From: JAZUCT01 sp045639255
GTDB taxonomy: Bacteria > Bacillota > Clostridia > Christensenellales > UBA1242
Direction of reading: 5' to 3'
NCBI GenBank assembly: GCA_045639255.1
Contig: JAZUCT010000042.1
Span: 1-42,120 of the forward strand
Length of the DNA stretch: 42,120 bases
Numbering within the stretch: position 1 is the stretch's first letter; each line of letters starts with the position of its first letter. The translations under genes were made by a program, and so were the position numbers. Shown here piece after piece: positions 1 to 8,597 of this stretch. The notes beneath the pieces are model-generated. The model was given only the letters and a program-made list of their open reading frames with translations, was not told the DNA's origin and ran no database searches.

Positions 1-1
1 T

Positions 2-3000
2 GCAACAAGTGCAGTTATTTGTTCAACATCTGCTGTTAACCTTAAACCTGCACTAAGGGTTTATGCTGATGCAAGCCCTTCTGTTATTTCAATTGATAAC
101 TCTTCATTCTCTCAAAGTTCAGTGGATCCAACAAGTTGGAATGCTGTTTCTTCTGAAACTTCAAGTGTTGTTGCAAGAGTTGTTAACACTGATGCTGAAA
201 AATTTGAAGATAATAAAGAAGACTATAAGATTTCTGTTAACCCAGGAAAAGCACAATCTGCAAGCGCAAGCGACACAAATGTTTTTATGATTAACAGTGA
301 AAATGTTGCTGTTGGTTATGGTTATGAATCAAACAAATTCACACTTTCAAGCAACGGTTATTATGTTATTGAAGTTCCTGTTAAAACTCAAAACAATGCT
401 TGGGCATCTGTTTATTTGGTTGATGCAGATAACAACTTTGAACTTAAATGTGAAAATATTGTTTCTTCATCAAGTTACACAACTTACAAATTCTATGTTG
501 CAACTTCAAACACTGAACTTAATGTTAGTTTGCAACTTTATTTAGGTTCAAAAACTAATGTTGCAAAAAATGCAGTGTTCTTTGATGAAATAAAAGCATA
601 TTCTTATGCTGAAAGTTCGTTCTATTCGCTTTATGAACAACGCAATAATAACAGTGCAAGTTCGGTTCCTGCTTACACAACTTATTCTTGGGCAGAAGAT
701 GATAACCAAGAACTTACAAAACTTGCTGCCAATGGTTTTGAACCAAATGAAAATGTGTTTGTTCAAAAAGTTTATTCACTTGAAAGCGGCACAATTTATC
801 CAAACGGGGTTACTGCCCCAACAACTGGAAATATGCTTAACAACTCAAATGCATTGTTACTTTCTAACCCAGAAAGTGCAAGCGTTGGTGTTCGATATAA
901 CAACTCAATAACAGTTAATGCTTTCGATTATGTTCTTTATTCGTTCTATGTTAAAACCAACACAACTGAGGGTGGTTTAACAATTAAACTTGTTCAAGAA
1001 AACAAAGATGGTGAATATGAAACAGTGGGCGAAACAATTTCTGGTTACACCACTTCAAAAACTGACAATAAGTTTAATGGTTGGGAAAAGGTTAGTTTTG
1101 CAATTAAAGCAAGTGCTTTTGAAAACAAAACCTTTAAAACAGAATTTTGGTTGGGAAATGATTCAACTTCTGCAAAAGGTTATGCTTTTGTTGGAAAACG
1201 CACTGTTGAAAGTTTAACAAGTGCTGAATATGAAAAACTAAACACATCAAGTGGTTTAATTAAAATTGATGTTGATAACCTTACCGAAGATGGTTCAAGT
1301 TTTGCAAATCATAGCTTTAATAATTTTGAAAAAGTAAGCGATGAAAACAAGTTTTTTGTTAAACCTGCTAAACTTGAAAAAATTGATAGTTTTACAAATA
1401 ACTATGGAACATGGAATTCAACTGATAACTTTGCAAGTGGAATTGTTAACACAAATGCAAATGTGTTTAATTCAGCAAATTTTCCGTTTGCAAACCCTGG
1501 TTTAACACCAAGTCAAACACATTCTGATATTGAAACTCAAACAAACAATGTGCTTGCAATTTATCAAAATTCATATGCATATCAAGGATACAAAACAAAT
1601 TCAGCAACTTTATCAAGCAATTCGTTCTATAAAGTTTCTGTTTATGTTAAAACCCAAGTTTACTCTGCCCTACAAAATGGCATTGATAATGTTAATGGTG
1701 GTGCAAGATGGGCTTTAACTTATAACAATGTGGTTATAAGTGAATTTAACAATGTTGTTGCAAATGGTAACTGGGTTACACTTTCAACCTACATTCGCAC
1801 AGGACTTGAAAATATGGATATTTCTGCTTCACTAAGCCTTGGAAACGAAGTTTTAAGATGCACTGGTTCTGCCTTCTTTGATGATATGATGATTGAATCT
1901 GCAACCGAAACAGAATTCAAATCTGCAATAACTGGCAACTTTGTTGATGTTGTTGATATGCAAAAAGATGGATTTAACCTTGTTTCAAACAACAAAAATG
2001 GTTATGGCTTATATGAAAGCAAAAACTGGACTACCAATTCAAACAGTAATGAATGTGTTAGCGGTGTTTTAGATACTTCAAACATTAATTCTAGTTATGG
2101 AATTGTCTCACCAGAAGTTCCTGCAAATTCAACCTCAACAAATGTTCTTTATATCAACAATAAAGTTGACCTTGCAACTTCTTACACAAACAAATTCACT
2201 CAAACACTTTCAAGTGGTTCATACTATAAAGTTTCAGTTTGGGCAAAAACAAATGATTTAAGCCAAAGTGAAAGCAATGTTCAATATGAAGATGAAAATA
2301 ACGAAAATGCAATTCCTTATGGTGCATATATCAGCATTGATAAGGTAGAAGAAAGTTTCACTGCCCTAACCAATAATGAATGGAAACAATTTATTTTCTA
2401 TGTTAACTCTGACACAGATATTGAACTTAAATTAAACCTTGGTTTAGGTTCTGAAAAAGCAGTTACAAGTGGTTTTGCATACTTTGCAGATGTTAAAGTG
2501 GAAAGCATGGAAGAAGCAGATTTTACTTCTGCAACTGCTAGTTATGAAGATGGTGAAATCCCTGATAATATTAAAATTGTTAAAACTGCCGTTAAAGATG
2601 TTGAAGATGATGAAGATTCAAGTTCATCAGCAAATAACTTTGATTGGAGCACTTTTGCAATTATGCTTTCAACTTTCATAACAGGTGTTGCACTTGTTGT
2701 TGCAATTGTTGGAACAATTTTAAGAAGAATTAAATTCGATAAGTTTGTTAAAATTAAGAAAAAATCAAATAACTACGACAGAAAGAAAGTTAAACTTAAA
2801 AGTGTTCGCCGTGCAGAAATTGAAAACATTGTTAAAGAAAAAGTTGATGCACTTTCTGCAAAACTTAATAAACTTGAAAAAGATAAAGTTGAACAAGAAC
2901 AAATTCTTGCAAATGCAAAAGATAAATATTTAACTTTCAAAAACAGAAAACTTTCAAAACAAGAAAAATCTGAAATGAAAGTTGCAAGAAATGCTTATTA

Positions 3001-3199
3001 TAATGCATATAATAACCTTGCAAACACAATTGTTGATATTAACATGCTGAAAGATAACATTGCAAAAATAAAATCTGAAAGATATATATTGCAAGAAGAA
3101 TATATGTTAATGCTTAAACAATGGCGTGAAGATAAGCAAGCTTTAAAAATTGAAAAACGCAATCAAAAAGCTAAACAAAAATTAATTAACAAAAAATAG
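2..3199 (+). CDS. Surface protein with four beta-sandwich modules, TM anchor and cytoplasmic coiled coil (5' truncated)
   Basis: The reading frame is open to the left window edge, so the true start lies outside. The first visible residues (through LRVYADASPS) look like the end of a signal peptide with a VYA or ADA cleavage site, so little of the gene is missing. About four related segments (near bases 350-640, 920-1260, 1600-1920 and 2210-2540) share the pattern YYKVSVWAKT, then hydrophobic strands, then W..F.FYV, then L.LG, then AYF.D.KVES. This resembles carbohydrate-binding or galactose-binding-like beta-sandwiches (CBM4/9-like), inferred by eye. An acidic Ser-rich linker (about 2590-2635) precedes one membrane span (about 2640-2730). 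A strongly basic, Lys/Glu-rich coiled coil (about 2800-3190) follows and should lie in the cytoplasm. The protein is probably extracellular and glycan-binding with a cytoplasmic tail. The stop is TAG at 3197. Family assignment is tentative. Confidence 0.75.
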   Translation, partial: ATSAVICSTSAVNLKPALRVYADASPSVISIDNSSFSQSSVDPTSWNAVSSETSSVVARVVNTDAEKFEDNKEDYKISVNPGKAQSASASDTNVFMINSENVAVGYGYESNKFTLSSNGYYVIEVPVKTQNNAWASVYLVDADNNFELKCENIVSSSSYTTYKFYVATSNTELNVSLQLYLGSKTNVAKNAVFFDEIKAYSYAESSFYSLYEQRNNNSASSVPAYTTYSWAEDDNQELTKLAANGFEPNENVFVQKVYSLESGTIYPNGVTAPTTGNMLNNSNALLLSNPESASVGVRYNNSITVNAFDYVLYSFYVKTNTTEGGLTIKLVQENKDGEYETVGETISGYTTSKTDNKFNGWEKVSFAIKASAFENKTFKTEFWLGNDSTSAKGYAFVGKRTVESLTSAEYEKLNTSSGLIKIDVDNLTEDGSSFANHSFNNFEKVSDENKFFVKPAKLEKIDSFTNNYGTWNSTDNFASGIVNTNANVFNSANFPFANPGLTPSQTHSDIETQTNNVLAIYQNSYAYQGYKTNSATLSSNSFYKVSVYVKTQVYSALQNGIDNVNGGARWALTYNNVVISEFNNVVANGNWVTLSTYIRTGLENMDISASLSLGNEVLRCTGSAFFDDMMIESATETEFKSAITGNFVDVVDMQKDGFNLVSNNKNGYGLYESKNWTTNSNSNECVSGVLDTSNINSSYGIVSPEVPANSTSTNVLYINNKVDLATSYTNKFTQTLSSGSYYKVSVWAKTNDLSQSESNVQYEDENNENAIPYGAYISIDKVEESFTALTNNEWKQFIFYVNSDTDIELKLNLGLGSEKAVTSGFAYFADVKVESMEEADFTSATASYEDGEIPDNIKIVKTAVKDVEDDEDSSSSANNFDWSTFAIMLSTFITGVALVVAIVGTILRRIKFDKFVKIKKKSNNYDRKKVKLKSVRRAEIENIVKEKVDALSAKLNKLEKDKVEQEQILANAKDKYLTFKNRKLSKQEKSEMKVARNAYYNAYNNLANTIVDINMLKDNIAKIKSERYILQEEYMLMLKQWREDKQALKIEKRNQKAKQKLINKK
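350..2540 (+). repeat. Four degenerate beta-sandwich module repeats in the surface protein
   Basis: The repeats are protein-level, each roughly 95-110 residues, separated by linkers of about 90-110 residues. Their signatures are YYVIEVPVKT, YVLYSFYVKT, FYKVSVYVKT and YYKVSVWAKT, each followed about 80 residues later by a (F/Y)FD or FAD motif and an ES-rich end. The DNA copies have diverged, so this is an old internal duplication. Confidence 0.6.
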
Positions 3200-3217
3200 G
3201 CAAATTGCCTATTTTTT
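3195..3217. terminator. Bidirectional terminator between convergent genes
   Basis: The stem AATAGGCAA pairs with TTGCCTATT and continues into a T-run. An A-run on the other side lets it work in both directions. It overlaps the TAG stop of the surface-protein gene and abuts the stop of the DUF4363 gene. Confidence 0.8.
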
Positions 3218-3603
3218 TATATAACATTTTGAAAATTAAAGCCTATAACTTTTTCGGTTGAAGTGGTGATGTTTTTAAGCACTGTTAATTCTATATAAGT
3301 GTTTTCTTCGTCGCCTTGCCACATTGTTTGTTGCAACCTTGAAATTTGCACAACAATTTCTTTAAGTTCCTTATAGTTAATGAACATGCTTAAAACTTTT
3401 TCTCGGTTGTGCCAATAAACCCTTATTTCTTCAACTTGATTAAAGGATTGTTCGCTTTGAAAATTTTTATCTATTTCTTGTTCCAAAACTGAAATTTTTT
3501 GTTGCAATCCATCAATGCTTTGTTTTATATAAATTTGTTCCATAACAGCACCTGTTATAAGTGCTGAAAATAACAAAAAAATAATTATGTTTCGTTTTAC
3601 CAT
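3217..3603 (-). CDS. DUF4363 family membrane-anchored protein
   Basis: This 128-aa protein has an N-terminal signal anchor (residues 4-22), a short Gln/Glu-rich coiled segment (about 30-48) and a soluble C-terminal part with a VYWHNRE motif and an alpha-helical layout. That matches the DUF4363 proteins that clostridia encode next to DUF421 genes. Function is unknown; the pairing suggests a joint envelope role, often linked to sporulation, which is inference. It starts with ATG behind AAGGTGGTGG and overlaps the end of the DUF421 gene by 7 nt, so the two are almost certainly translationally coupled. It is the last gene of a three-gene minus-strand operon. Confidence 0.8.
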   Translation of the reverse strand: MVKRNIIIFLLFSALITGAVMEQIYIKQSIDGLQQKISVLEQEIDKNFQSEQSFNQVEEIRVYWHNREKVLSMFINYKELKEIVVQISRLQQTMWQGDEENTYIELTVLKNITTSTEKVIGFNFQNVI

Positions 3604-4316
3604 TTTCCACCACCTTTATAGTTCACATTGTGAATTATATATTGTGAAAACTTGGGTTGAATATACATTTTTCCGTGTTGATTTATATCGCAATAGGTTA
3701 TATCTTTAATGTTTGTTAAACCATATTTTTTAAGTTCTTGTTTTAAAAAAGTTTCGTCTATCTCGGCAAGTTTTAGGTTATCTTTTTCCAGTTTTCCGCC
3801 ACTTATAAGTGTTAGTGGAAGTGCTGTTTCTTCTTTCACAATTTGCATATCTTGGCTTGTTAATGGACTGGAATTTGCCTTTGGAATAACATTAATTGTT
3901 CCATTTGTTTCCACAATTGCATAATTGATATCTTCAAAACTGAAATAGCCTGCTGTTCGAACTGCTTCGGTTAAATCGCTTATGTTCATGTTTAATTCTT
4001 TAAGAGTGTTAAAATCTATGCCTTTTGGTGTTATAACCAGCTTTGCTTCACCAGAAATTGCTTTTCTGAATGCAATGCTTTTTAAACTTAACCAAGTTAT
4101 TAAAAAATGAAGTGTTAACAGTGTTATAAGTGGCGCAATGCCATGAAGAACAGGAACTGTTAGTTCCGACATTGGAACACATGCCAAATCTGCAATTATA
4201 AGCGTTATAACAAGTTCGAATGGTTGAAGTTCACCCACTTGACGCTTGCCCATAAGCCTTATAACAATAAACACAAAAATATATATTATTAACGACCTGA
4301 ATATTAAAACTAACAT
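3597..4316 (-). CDS. DUF421 (YetF/YcaP-type) membrane protein
   Basis: This 239-aa protein has about three N-terminal membrane spans (residues 3-20, 33-55 and 57-80). The conserved stretches RLMGKRQVGELQPFELVIT and the cytosolic GFFS-like segment (here GYFSFEDINYAIVETNG) mark the DUF421/YetF family. The C-terminal about 80 residues form a second soluble alpha/beta unit seen in the longer clostridial members. Bacillus homologues of the YetF group have been tied to spore germination and envelope stress, but the molecular role is not established. No Shine-Dalgarno sequence precedes its ATG. The start lies 13 nt after the flippase stop, so it probably depends on coupled translation. Confidence 0.85.
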   Translation of the reverse strand: MLVLIFRSLIIYIFVFIVIRLMGKRQVGELQPFELVITLIIADLACVPMSELTVPVLHGIAPLITLLTLHFLITWLSLKSIAFRKAISGEAKLVITPKGIDFNTLKELNMNISDLTEAVRTAGYFSFEDINYAIVETNGTINVIPKANSSPLTSQDMQIVKEETALPLTLISGGKLEKDNLKLAEIDETFLKQELKKYGLTNIKDITYCDINQHGKMYIQPKFSQYIIHNVNYKGGGKW

Positions 4317-4329
4317 ATTGTTAGTTTGA

Positions 4330-5847
4330 TTAAATTTGTTGTTTTTTATGTGATTTTTTAGTTAAAAATTGCAATTTTATTTGTGAAACTTTAATAATGT
4401 TGCAAATCATACACAAAACAACATAACAAACACAACCTAAACAAGCAGAAACTGCAATGTTAATTATTGTTGGAAAAACAAACTTTAAAACACCAAAACA
4501 ATTTACAATTATTAAATAGCAAGGAATTGTTAATAAGCATAAAATTGAAATTATTTTGAAAAGCTGAAATTTAATTTTTAGTCTTTTTGAAAGCAAACTT
4601 ATGTTAAGAATTGTTGAAACTGCCATGCATAGCCCCATTCCAACAATAATTGCATTTATGCCAATAAATTTGGGCAAAATAAACAAACACGCAACAAGCA
4701 CAATTGTGCCAAATAAGTAATTAACAAATCCCCTTACTTCCATGCCCACTGCATTAAGCATTGAAGTGGATAAGTTGCTTAGCCCAAGCGGAAGCATTAT
4801 CCAAGATGAAATTTCAAGCAAGTGTCCTGCAATTTCTGAATTAAAAAGAACCATGCCAATTTCCATGCCTAGCCCTGAAAAAATTGGAATGAATATAATT
4901 GAAATTATTGTTGTAAAAATAATTGCAGATTTAACTTGTGACACAATTGCAGATTTATTTTCTGTTGCCATTTTGCTGGATAAATCTGGAATAAGTGCAA
5001 GTGCAAGTGAACCAATGAAGGTTGACGGCAAAAACAGCATTGGAAGAACCATTCCAGTTGTTGCACCATAAAGTGAAAGCGCCTGACTTTCGCTATACCC
5101 CACCAACGAAAGCATGAATGGAACAATTATTGCTGTAACGGGTTGAACCAAACTGCCCACCATTCGAACAGTTGTTATTGGAAGTGAAGATTTAACAAGC
5201 GAAAACATGTTTTGCTTTTGAAAGCAAATTTTACCTTTATTTTTAACATAGTGAATTATGCAAATAACAAGTGAAATTGCACAAGAAATATTAAGTGAAA
5301 CCGCAGTTGCTGTTAACACACTTAACCCAAAAAGCTTGGTTGCAAGCAAAATGCACAATATAATTCGGGCAACTTGTTCAATAAGGTCAACAACACTCAT
5401 TTTGAAAAAGTTAGATTTGCCCCACATATAACTTTTTAACACATTTTGATAACTTGAAAAAATAAAAGCAGGAATCATTAAATAAAGCAAATCAATTGCA
5501 TTTTGGTTTATTTTAAGAAAAACAAATAAACCTTTTAATGCAAACATTATTGCAACTATAACAAGGCAAAATACACTTACAATCACAAGTCCGCTGGTTA
5601 TTGATGTATGAATGTTTTTTTGTTCTTTTTTTGCACTATATACTGCAATTTCCCTTGATAATATGCTTGGAATTCCACTTGTTAACAGGGTTAAAAAAAC
5701 AAAAAATAGAGATATTGCAATTTGATAAATTGCCATACCTTCTTCGCCTATTGAATGTGAAAGATAAATTTTAAAAACAAATCCAAGAAGCCTTGAAATT
5801 ATTGAAAATATTGTTAGCAGAAAAACTGCTTTTGTTAAAGATTTCAT
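4330..5847 (-). CDS. SpoVB/MurJ-like MOP-superfamily flippase
   Basis: This 505-aa polytopic protein has about 14 predicted hydrophobic segments. Its N-terminus (LTKAVFLLTIFSIISRLLGF, then YLSHSIGEEGMAIYQIA) is typical of stage V sporulation protein B and related polysaccharide or lipid-II flippases of the MOP exporter superfamily. Such proteins move undecaprenyl-linked precursors across the membrane; in sporulators SpoVB serves cortex synthesis. The gene heads an operon with DUF421 and DUF4363, fitting a spore-envelope role, although a MurJ-like vegetative role cannot be excluded. Its start has AAGGCG upstream. It is divergent from the LysM gene at 5918. Confidence 0.82.
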   Translation of the reverse strand: MKSLTKAVFLLTIFSIISRLLGFVFKIYLSHSIGEEGMAIYQIAISLFFVFLTLLTSGIPSILSREIAVYSAKKEQKNIHTSITSGLVIVSVFCLVIVAIMFALKGLFVFLKINQNAIDLLYLMIPAFIFSSYQNVLKSYMWGKSNFFKMSVVDLIEQVARIILCILLATKLFGLSVLTATAVSLNISCAISLVICIIHYVKNKGKICFQKQNMFSLVKSSLPITTVRMVGSLVQPVTAIIVPFMLSLVGYSESQALSLYGATTGMVLPMLFLPSTFIGSLALALIPDLSSKMATENKSAIVSQVKSAIIFTTIISIIFIPIFSGLGMEIGMVLFNSEIAGHLLEISSWIMLPLGLSNLSTSMLNAVGMEVRGFVNYLFGTIVLVACLFILPKFIGINAIIVGMGLCMAVSTILNISLLSKRLKIKFQLFKIISILCLLTIPCYLIIVNCFGVLKFVFPTIINIAVSACLGCVCYVVLCMICNIIKVSQIKLQFLTKKSHKKQQI

Positions 5848-5917
5848 TTCTTTTCGCCTTAATATATTAATATTTGTGCATGCTTTAAAATATACATAGT
5901 TACAAAGGGGAAAAGGA

Positions 5918-6211
5918 ATGAAAGAAGTTTACGAGCAAAATATTATTTATCAGTTAAAAGAAAACGAAACACTTGAAAGTGTTTGCAATGAATTTAAGGT
6001 AAGCATTAACCATGTTAAACGAATTAATAACATAGAAAACGCAACCTATGGTGATTATGTGTTTTTTGATAAAATAAATCTTAAAATACATATTGTTAAA
6101 CCCAACCAAACAATTGATGATATTGCAAAAATTTATGGAACAACAGCAGAAAACATTAAAAAACAAAACAACATTTCTGCAATTTTTTTAGGGCAACAAT
6201 TAATTATTTAA
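5918..6211 (+). CDS. Small double-LysM protein without signal peptide
   Basis: This 97-aa protein is made almost wholly of two LysM peptidoglycan-binding units, residues about 9-51 (YQLKENETLESVCNEF, then the VKRINNI motif) and 55-97 (HIVKPNQTIDDIAKIYGTT, then IKKQNNI). No signal peptide or membrane span is visible. In Firmicutes such proteins often act in the mother cell during coat or cortex assembly (SafA-like LysM use), which is only inference here. The start is ATG behind AAAGGGGAAAAGG. It is a single-gene transcript ending at a strong hairpin. Confidence 0.8.
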   Translation: MKEVYEQNIIYQLKENETLESVCNEFKVSINHVKRINNIENATYGDYVFFDKINLKIHIVKPNQTIDDIAKIYGTTAENIKKQNNISAIFLGQQLII

Positions 6212-6237
6212 AAAAAGGCTTAAATCAGCCTTTTTTT
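6212..6237. terminator. Bidirectional terminator, LysM gene / cdd
   Basis: AAAAAGGCT pairs with AGCCTTTTT across a 6-nt loop, with an A-run on the left and a T-run on the right. The TGA stop of cdd lies at the loop and right arm, so cdd ends inside the hairpin. Confidence 0.85.
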
Positions 6238-6620
6238 AGATTTGTTGGATAAAATGCGTGTGGCAACAATTCTTTGATGTTATATACTTCAAATTCCGTT
6301 TCATTTTTTGCACACACAACCATTGCATTTTCGTTATGTTCAATTATAACTTGCCTGCAAGCACCGCATGGATAGCAAAAATTGTTTTCACTGCCAATAA
6401 CTGCAATTGTTTTGATTTTTGAATTGCCTTTTGAAATTGCTGAATAAATTGCCGTGCGCTCAGCACAATTTGATGAACCAGCAATATTTTCAACATTGCA
6501 ACCTGTTACAACTTCACCATTTTCGCACAAAATTGCACAACCAACTTTAAACTTTGAATAAGGTGCATATGCGTTTTGTTTTGCTTGTTTTGCAAGTTTT
6601 ATTAATTCAATATAATCCAT
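6225..6620 (-). CDS. cdd: Cytidine deaminase
   Basis: This 131-aa enzyme hydrolytically deaminates cytidine and deoxycytidine to uridine and deoxyuridine in pyrimidine salvage. The substrate motif NVEN is at residues 42-45. The zinc site and catalytic acid are C52-A-E54 and P84-C85-G-A-C88. Three cysteine ligands indicate the small tetrameric Bacillus-type enzyme, and the length is normal. The gene follows UPF0316 by 9 nt and ends inside a bidirectional hairpin. The operon partner shows no obvious functional link. Confidence 0.96.
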   Translation of the reverse strand: MDYIELIKLAKQAKQNAYAPYSKFKVGCAILCENGEVVTGCNVENIAGSSNCAERTAIYSAISKGNSKIKTIAVIGSENNFCYPCGACRQVIIEHNENAMVVCAKNETEFEVYNIKELLPHAFYPTNLKKG

Positions 6621-6629
6621 ATAATTTTC

Positions 6630-7154
6630 CTATTGTTTGTTTTGTTTAAAATAACCATTTAAGTGCATTTTTGTTTCGTTAACAAATATGAATGCCTTAG
6701 GGTCGAACTTTTTAACAATTGATGTTGCATCTTTTTGATATTTTGTATCCAATTCAATGAAAAGCATGCACTTTTTAGTGTCGGAATTAACACCATGTGC
6801 ATCAACAATTGTTACACCATAGCCTTTATCACGCAAGGCATTGAAAAGTTCCTGATTATGCGTTGTTACAATTTGAATTGTTACTGTGCCACGAATAAAT
6901 AATTTAACAAACATTCCGCCAATAAATGTGCCCAAAGCATAACCTAAGGCATAACTTATTGCAATAAAAATGCTTTCAGTTTCAGTGTTAAGTGCTTCGC
7001 GAACAACCAAGAACCAGATAAAAACTTCACAAAAACCAATTGTTGATGCTATGTGTGGTTTGCCACGAACCGTCATAATTGTTCTTACTGTTGAAAGCGA
7101 AACATCAAGAATTCTTCCGAACAACACAACCATGCATAAAATAAAAATTTCCAT
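6630..7154 (-). CDS. UPF0316 / DUF2179 membrane protein (YebE-like)
   Basis: This 174-aa protein has three N-terminal membrane spans containing GRILDVSLSTVRTIMTVRG and GYALGTFIGG, the hallmark of UPF0316. A C-terminal soluble DUF2179 domain (about residues 90-165) carries ALRDKGYGVTIVDAHG. DUF2179 domains also occur on YitT-type proteins; the function is unproven. ATG is preceded by AAGGGG. It is the first gene of a two-gene operon driven from the promoter at 7180-7209. Confidence 0.88.
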   Translation of the reverse strand: MEIFILCMVVLFGRILDVSLSTVRTIMTVRGKPHIASTIGFCEVFIWFLVVREALNTETESIFIAISYALGYALGTFIGGMFVKLFIRGTVTIQIVTTHNQELFNALRDKGYGVTIVDAHGVNSDTKKCMLFIELDTKYQKDATSIVKKFDPKAFIFVNETKMHLNGYFKQNKQ

Positions 7155-7179
7155 TATTACCCCTTAATTAAGTAAAATA

Positions 7180-7209
7180 ATTATAACTAAAATAATTTAA
7201 TTTAGTCAA
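7180..7209 (-). promoter_or_regulatory. Sigma-A promoter for UPF0316-cdd
   Basis: On the minus strand, TTGACT (7204-7209) and TATAAT (7180-7185) are separated by 18 nt. It lies just past the terminator of the glycosyltransferase transcript and 25 nt upstream of the start. Confidence 0.75.
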
Positions 7210-7210
7210 T

Positions 7211-7234
7211 AAAAAACACAGCATTTGCCGTGTT
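7211..7234 (-). terminator. Terminator of glycosyltransferase gene
   Basis: On the minus strand AACACGGC pairs with GCTGTGTT (one G-T wobble) around a 4-nt loop, followed by a T-run. It starts within the TAA stop of the glycosyltransferase. Confidence 0.75.
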
Positions 7235-8525
7235 AATTATTGCTTTCATTGTTTTTTTGATTTTTAACCACTTTTGATAAGTGATGTTTTCTTTTTCGTT
7301 TTTGTTTGGTTGCTGTTGAATTTGCTTGAATAATTTGTTTAATAACTTGTGCATTATCAATTTCTTCGGGATTTAAGCAGTTTGAATAATCGGCATTTTC
7401 AAAACTTTCAACAAAATAACAAATATCAGTTAAAGCATTTGGTTTTCTGAATTTTTTAATGTTAACTTTTAAAGTGTTTGCAATATCTGGATAATCCATT
7501 AAAAGTTCAACTGCTTTATTAAGTTTAAGTTCTTTTTGAATTTTTATTGCACACTTGTTTTTATCCAAAAATTCAATGTTTCTTATTTCTTGATATGGAA
7601 GTTTTCCATAGCCCAAAAGTGGCAATTCAAGGTTAAGTGATTCGTTTATTGAAATGCAACCGCATTTACCCACAAGCACATCACTTGCACTCATAAATTC
7701 ATGAACATTATTAACAAAACCATAATTTAAAATTTTATGTTTACATTTTTTGTGTTTAGAAATGAACTTATTCATTTTTTCATAGCTTTTTTCATCTCGG
7801 CCATTAATAACACAAATTTGAACTGGATTTTTAATTTTTATAAGTTTTTTAACAATTTTATCGGTTTTTCCAAATGCACCGCCGTTCATAACAAGAATTG
7901 TGAACAAATCAGGGTTAAGTTTTAAATTATTCCTTGCTTCAATTTTATCAATTGCATTGTTAAATTCTTTTTTTGTTGGCAAGCCAAATGGTTTTATTTT
8001 TTCAGGATCAAATCCCCTTTTAACAATTTCCAATTCAAGTGCTTCTGCTGGTGAAATTATATAATCAATTCCATTGCTGGCTTCCCAGAATGGATGAACC
8101 ATATAGTCGGTTAAAATTCCAACAATTTTTGCATTAATTGGTAAAATTTTTCTTAAATTTGTTAATATTACTGCTGGAAAACAATGAGTTAAAATTATAA
8201 CATCTGGTTTATAGTTATAAATGCATTTTAAAACTTCTGGGCTTTCGTTTAAAACAGTTGCTTGAATTGGTGCTTTTTCACGATTTAATGGTTTTAAATC
8301 GGCTAACTTTTTAAATATTTTATTAAATGCAAATAAAAAATATCGGCAACTTAAAATATAGCCTTCATCTGTTATTTGAAACTTAAATTCATTTGATAAA
8401 TCTTTAAATAAATTAACAGTTTTAACAACATTGTTTGGATTTTCTTTAAGTTGGTTTGCAACAGCCTTTGCCACTGAATTATGCCCTTCGCCAGCAGATA
8501 CCGTTAAAATAAGAAATTTTTTCAT
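7233..8525 (-). CDS. MGDG-synthase-family (GT28) diacylglycerol glycosyltransferase
   Basis: This 430-aa protein resembles processive diacylglycerol glucosyltransferase (UgtP/YpfP) and plant MGDG synthase. The N-terminal Rossmann domain starts with LTVSAGEGHNSVAKAV. The middle has the partner motif LTHCFPAV and VGILTDYMVHPFW. The C-terminal donor domain has MNGGAFGKTDKI and VGKCGCISINESL near residues 285-298, matching the GT28 sugar-nucleotide pocket. It would add hexose to diacylglycerol to make membrane glycolipids or lipoteichoic-acid anchors. The C-terminal about 25 residues are very basic (RKRKHH) and probably contact anionic lipid. The start is ATG with AAAGGT upstream. It is a monocistronic unit between two terminators. 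Exact sugar and processivity cannot be read from the sequence. Confidence 0.87.
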   Translation of the reverse strand: MKKFLILTVSAGEGHNSVAKAVANQLKENPNNVVKTVNLFKDLSNEFKFQITDEGYILSCRYFLFAFNKIFKKLADLKPLNREKAPIQATVLNESPEVLKCIYNYKPDVIILTHCFPAVILTNLRKILPINAKIVGILTDYMVHPFWEASNGIDYIISPAEALELEIVKRGFDPEKIKPFGLPTKKEFNNAIDKIEARNNLKLNPDLFTILVMNGGAFGKTDKIVKKLIKIKNPVQICVINGRDEKSYEKMNKFISKHKKCKHKILNYGFVNNVHEFMSASDVLVGKCGCISINESLNLELPLLGYGKLPYQEIRNIEFLDKNKCAIKIQKELKLNKAVELLMDYPDIANTLKVNIKKFRKPNALTDICYFVESFENADYSNCLNPEEIDNAQVIKQIIQANSTATKQKRKRKHHLSKVVKNQKNNESNN

Positions 8526-8570
8526 AATATTACCTTTATTTATTATTAATAATTTTGATTTAAATTGGTT

Positions 8571-8593
8571 AAAAAATGCTTCGCTTGAAGCAC
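8571..8593 (-). terminator. Terminator of lipoprotein - signal peptidase operon
   Basis: On the minus strand GTGCTTC pairs with GAAGCAT around a 4-nt loop, followed by TTTTTT. It lies immediately after the signal peptidase stop. Confidence 0.8.
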
Positions 8594-8597
8594 TTTT

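Noticed and set aside
5848..5917. Sporulation sigma promoter for the small LysM gene
   Set aside because: A GCATG and a CATAGTTA are present but only 12 nt apart, too short for sigma-F/G; no sigma-E/K pair fits.
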